Shown in pieces: positions 61,754-64,000 of a DNA stretch of 64,000 nucleotides; the first letter of the stretch is position 1, and every line of letters begins with the position of its first letter. The notes under the pieces are model-generated. The model was not told the origin of the DNA, ran no database searches, and worked only from the letters and a program-made list of their open reading frames with translations. The DNA comes from Pseudomonas poae (GTDB lineage Bacteria > Pseudomonadota > Gammaproteobacteria > Pseudomonadales > Pseudomonadaceae): contig NZ_JYLI01000020.1 of assembly GCF_001439785.1 (NCBI RefSeq), forward strand, positions 51,075 through 115,074, in the 5' to 3' direction. A program made the translations under genes and the position numbers.

Positions 61754-63097
61754 TTAAGCCGCCGGCTCGTCGTCTTTGCGCTCGCGACGGGCGAAGCGTC
61801 CATCTTCAAGCGACGAATAAGGCACAGGCTGATTGCGCGAGCTGATCAGGTGACGGATCAGCGCGATCAGCGTGCCGATGACCAAACCTGCGATCAGGCT
61901 CACCGCCAGAATGATGGCTTTTTTCGGCTTGATCGGCGCCAGTGGTTCCTGGGCGCGGCGGTCAACCGTGACCAACTTCAGGTTGCTCATGTCGATGTTC
62001 AGATTGCGCAACCTGGCGACCTCGGCACGCAACGGCTCTACGTCCTGCAGGAAAATGTCCTCGTTGCCACGCTTGCGCAGCACTTCGACCTCGCGGTTGG
62101 CCTCGAGCAACTGCAGCTCCTTGCCAATCTGGGCAATCCGCGGGTTGGTGAAGTCGTCACTGGTGCGTTGCTGCAGCGCCGTGCGCTCGGCCTCAAGGGC
62201 CTCGGTACCGAGGAAATACAAGGGAATCTGCTGGTTATTGACCTCGGTACGCATCACCTGGCTCGAACCGCTTCGGGTGGCGTCAGCCATGGAGGAAGGC
62301 GTGGTCGGCGTCTTGATGCCCATGGACTTGGCAATCGAGATCGCCTCAGCCAGTTCGGCCAGGCGATTGGTACGTTCCATTTTCATCTGCAGGCGCAAGG
62401 CGCTCAGCTCATCCTGCAACCGGGCACGCTTGAGGCGGTCATCCTCCAGCAGCTTGGCAATCTTGGATTCTTTCTCGGTCTCATAATTGGCACGCGCCGC
62501 GTCGATCTTGCCCTTCAGCTCGTTCAGGCGGTTATTGACGATTACCTTGAGGTCGGCGCCCACCTGCTCACGCTCGGAGGCAATGGCGTAGTCGACAAAC
62601 CCGTTGAGAATGGCCACGCCATCCACGTCGGCGGGATATTGCAATTCCAGACGGATGTAGCTGCTCAAGGAGTCGGACTTCTTGGGGTCCGGCAGGATCA
62701 GGTTGACCGAGTTGCGGTTGAAGTCCTCAAAACTTTGCTCAAGGCTCTGCCCCGGCTTTTGAAAGGCGGTAAACAACTGCTCGTGGGAGCGAAAGAAGCC
62801 AAGCCGCGCTTCGTAGGAATCCAATTGCGCGCCGACTTTGGCCAACGCATCCGCCGGCGGCAGCTTGTAGACCTCGGAGCGGTTCAGCGCATCCAGCTCG
62901 TTAATGGCGGCCGGGCGCAGAACGCTGCTGACTTCGTACGTTTTAGGCGCCAGAAACGCATAACCTGCCCCGAGTACGCCCGTTAGCAGCGCACAACCCA
63001 ATACCAGCTTTTTCTGCCGCCAAACAGCATGCATCAATTCAAACAGGTCAATTTCATCTGACGCGGGGGAAGTATTGGGTGGGGAAGTTCGATTCAA
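61754..63097 (-). CDS. wzz: O-antigen/polysaccharide chain-length regulator Wzz
   Basis: A 447-residue inner-membrane protein: helix 1 at about 34-54 (LGCALLTGVLGAGYAF), a large periplasmic coiled-coil domain, and helix 2 near 400-422 (AIILAVSLIAGLVIGTLIAL), the polysaccharide co-polymerase pattern. Its length is that of very-long-chain types (P. aeruginosa Wzz2 about 438). No ATG precedes the conserved EIDLFELMHAVWRQKK start, so a TTG (ending at 63097) after AAGG is proposed. A cytoplasmic C-terminal tail follows helix 2. Confidence 0.88.
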   Translation of the reverse strand: MNRTSPPNTSPASDEIDLFELMHAVWRQKKLVLGCALLTGVLGAGYAFLAPKTYEVSSVLRPAAINELDALNRSEVYKLPPADALAKVGAQLDSYEARLGFFRSHEQLFTAFQKPGQSLEQSFEDFNRNSVNLILPDPKKSDSLSSYIRLELQYPADVDGVAILNGFVDYAIASEREQVGADLKVIVNNRLNELKGKIDAARANYETEKESKIAKLLEDDRLKRARLQDELSALRLQMKMERTNRLAELAEAISIAKSMGIKTPTTPSSMADATRSGSSQVMRTEVNNQQIPLYFLGTEALEAERTALQQRTSDDFTNPRIAQIGKELQLLEANREVEVLRKRGNEDIFLQDVEPLRAEVARLRNLNIDMSNLKLVTVDRRAQEPLAPIKPKKAIILAVSLIAGLVIGTLIALIRHLISSRNQPVPYSSLEDGRFARRERKDDEPAA

Positions 63098-63368
63098 AAT
63101 GTATGCACCTTAAAGCCAATATCAAAGAGCCATCACGACAACCTCGAATACCCATCAGAGACAACGCCCTGACGCCGATAACAAGGCTCGCCAATTGAGG
63201 TCTGACCACCGGGTCTAGAAGAAAAATCCCATGCCGCCGTAGTTTCTTTCCGTCGTATTTAAATAGACGTTAGCAAAGACACACACGACGTAGGATTATT
63301 CTAATCACAAGCGTAGTAAAAAGATCGATAAATAGTTGCCGACAAAGGGAAAATTAAAAGGACTTTAT

Positions 63369-63755
63369 ATGCAGACCCTCACCGACCCGGATTACCACGC
63401 CCTCCAGGGCACCTGGGAGCAGACCTCGCTCGAAGACAGTGGCGTGCTCAACCCTGCGGATGCCCACAGCGCACCCGGTGCAATTACCACAATCGCCGCA
63501 GATCGCTTTGAGGTGGTCACCGTTGATGGCGAGGTCTTGTTGGCTGGGCGATTCACGCTGGACAGCAGCCAGCGCCCCAAAAGCATTACCTGGGTAGACG
63601 CCATCGGCGATGACGCCGGTAAGCCGCTTCCCGCCAGCTATCGCCTTGATGGCGACACCTTCGTGTTCATTGCTGCGGATGCGGGCCAGCCGCGTCCTGC
63701 CTCATTCAGCACCGGGCCAGGGCAAACCATGCGCACTTTTGTGCGCAGATCCTGA
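63369..63755 (+). CDS. Small lipocalin-like (TIGR03067-type) protein
   Basis: A 128-residue protein with no signal peptide, starting LQGTWEQTSLEDSG and alternating short beta strands, like the TIGR03067/lipocalin-5 small barrel family. The function is unknown. AAAAGGA precedes the ATG at 63369. The 271-base gap before it is A/T-rich and contains promoters for this gene and wzz, but no other gene. Confidence 0.65.
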   Translation: MQTLTDPDYHALQGTWEQTSLEDSGVLNPADAHSAPGAITTIAADRFEVVTVDGEVLLAGRFTLDSSQRPKSITWVDAIGDDAGKPLPASYRLDGDTFVFIAADAGQPRPASFSTGPGQTMRTFVRRS

Positions 63756-63847
63756 TCACCACAGCATCCGAATTCACAACAGGATTTTCACAAAGCCTTC
63801 ACTTCACGACCTATAGGGTGAGGCCTACCTACTCCAGTGAATCACTT

Positions 63848-63875
63848 GCCCGCCTCTCCTCGCGGGCTTTTTTTT
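63848..63875 (+). terminator. Rho-independent terminator
   Basis: GCCCGC (63848-63853) pairs with GCGGGC (63862-63867), followed by eight T. It ends the rightward small lipocalin-like gene or marks the border of the insertion sequence. Confidence 0.85.
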
Positions 63876-63881
63876 GGTTCT

Positions 63882-64000
63882 TCACGGATTACCGGGAAAG
63901 ACGTTCTTGATCTTCATGAAAAAGAATTCGCTATCCCGGTAACCGTACGCCATCCGCTTGATGACCTTTATTCGATTGTTTATTCCTTCCAACTGACCCG
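63882..64000 (-). CDS. ISL3-family transposase, C-terminal fragment (cut by the window edge)
   Basis: The last 39 codons of a leftward gene that runs past the right edge. It reads GQLEGINNRIKVIKRMAYGY, then RDSEFFFMKIKNVFPGNP and stop; this ending is typical of ISL3 (IS204/IS1001/IS1165) transposases, where the LEGINNKIK glutamate belongs to the DDE site. It is the only transposase sign in the window. Whether the element is complete cannot be seen. Confidence 0.85.
   Translation of the reverse strand, partial: GQLEGINNRIKVIKRMAYGYRDSEFFFMKIKNVFPGNP

Noticed and set aside
63756..63880. Possible tRNA or small RNA before the transposase fragment
   Set aside because: No cloverleaf or TTCRANYC arm; the only clear structure is a terminator hairpin.

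Overview
The window is chromosomal DNA of high G+C content. It looks like the accessory-rich, metabolically versatile part of a Pseudomonas genome, most likely the P. fluorescens group. The grounds are a recognisable MexEF-OprN efflux system, PssA, LpxO and Wzz proteins of Pseudomonas type, several AraC-family regulators beside catabolic genes, and intergenic REP/REPIN repeats built on GTGGGAGC and GCTTGCC. There is no rRNA, tRNA, CRISPR array or prophage that I can see; the only transposase is a fragment cut by the right edge.

Layout. 0-4 kb: manganese catalase, a soluble double-PAS chemoreceptor like BdlA, a DCC-motif thiol protein and an alpha/beta hydrolase. 4.3-8.3 kb: a three-gene amine-oxidation operon (FAD oxidase, RidA-like protein, ornithine-cyclodeaminase-like protein) with a divergent AraC regulator, resembling the tyramine-oxidation genes of pseudomonads. 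8.4-9.4 kb: an ABC membrane domain with no ATPase. 10-19.5 kb: a tightly packed nine-gene leftward operon (ThDP decarboxylase, aldehyde dehydrogenase, degenerate SDR, BNR propeller, VOC protein, DUF1185 protein, MhpA-like hydroxylase, hydratase, AraC regulator). It faces a divergent IclR regulator. 20.4-24.7 kb: permease, aldehyde dehydrogenase and outer-membrane porin, also leftward. Together 10-24.7 kb reads as an uptake and degradation island for an aromatic or 2-oxo-acid compound whose exact substrate I cannot name. 25-33.9 kb: MFS exporter, a dCACHE chemoreceptor, a second AraC regulator, and an aminotransferase / aldehyde dehydrogenase / cytochrome b561 run. A 19-base motif shared by the permease and aminotransferase promoters ties the two halves together.

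34-37.3 kb: a DUF2946 protein, a TonB-dependent receptor and a secreted NTF2-like protein. 37.4-42 kb: four overlapping two-component genes. 42.2-48.1 kb: mexEF-oprN. 48.2-50.2 kb: a locally duplicated pair of unknown 174-residue proteins, with one intact and one broken copy of a small secreted protein. 50.3-55.8 kb: AraC regulator and a Fur-box-preceded efeUOB locus with an extra EfeM-type gene. 55.8-64 kb: PssA, a DUF1348 protein, a soluble PQQ sugar dehydrogenase, a secreted Asn/Pro-rich peptide, Ku, LpxO, Wzz, a small lipocalin-like protein and the edge of an ISL3-type transposase.

Several gene borders carry copies of a roughly 250-base intergenic repeat and of REPINs. The most unusual items are the uncharacterised nine-gene operon (with an SDR that has lost its catalytic residues), the shared 19-base motif, the mosaic tandem duplication at 48-50 kb, and the repeat elements at the ends of the two paralogous AraC genes.
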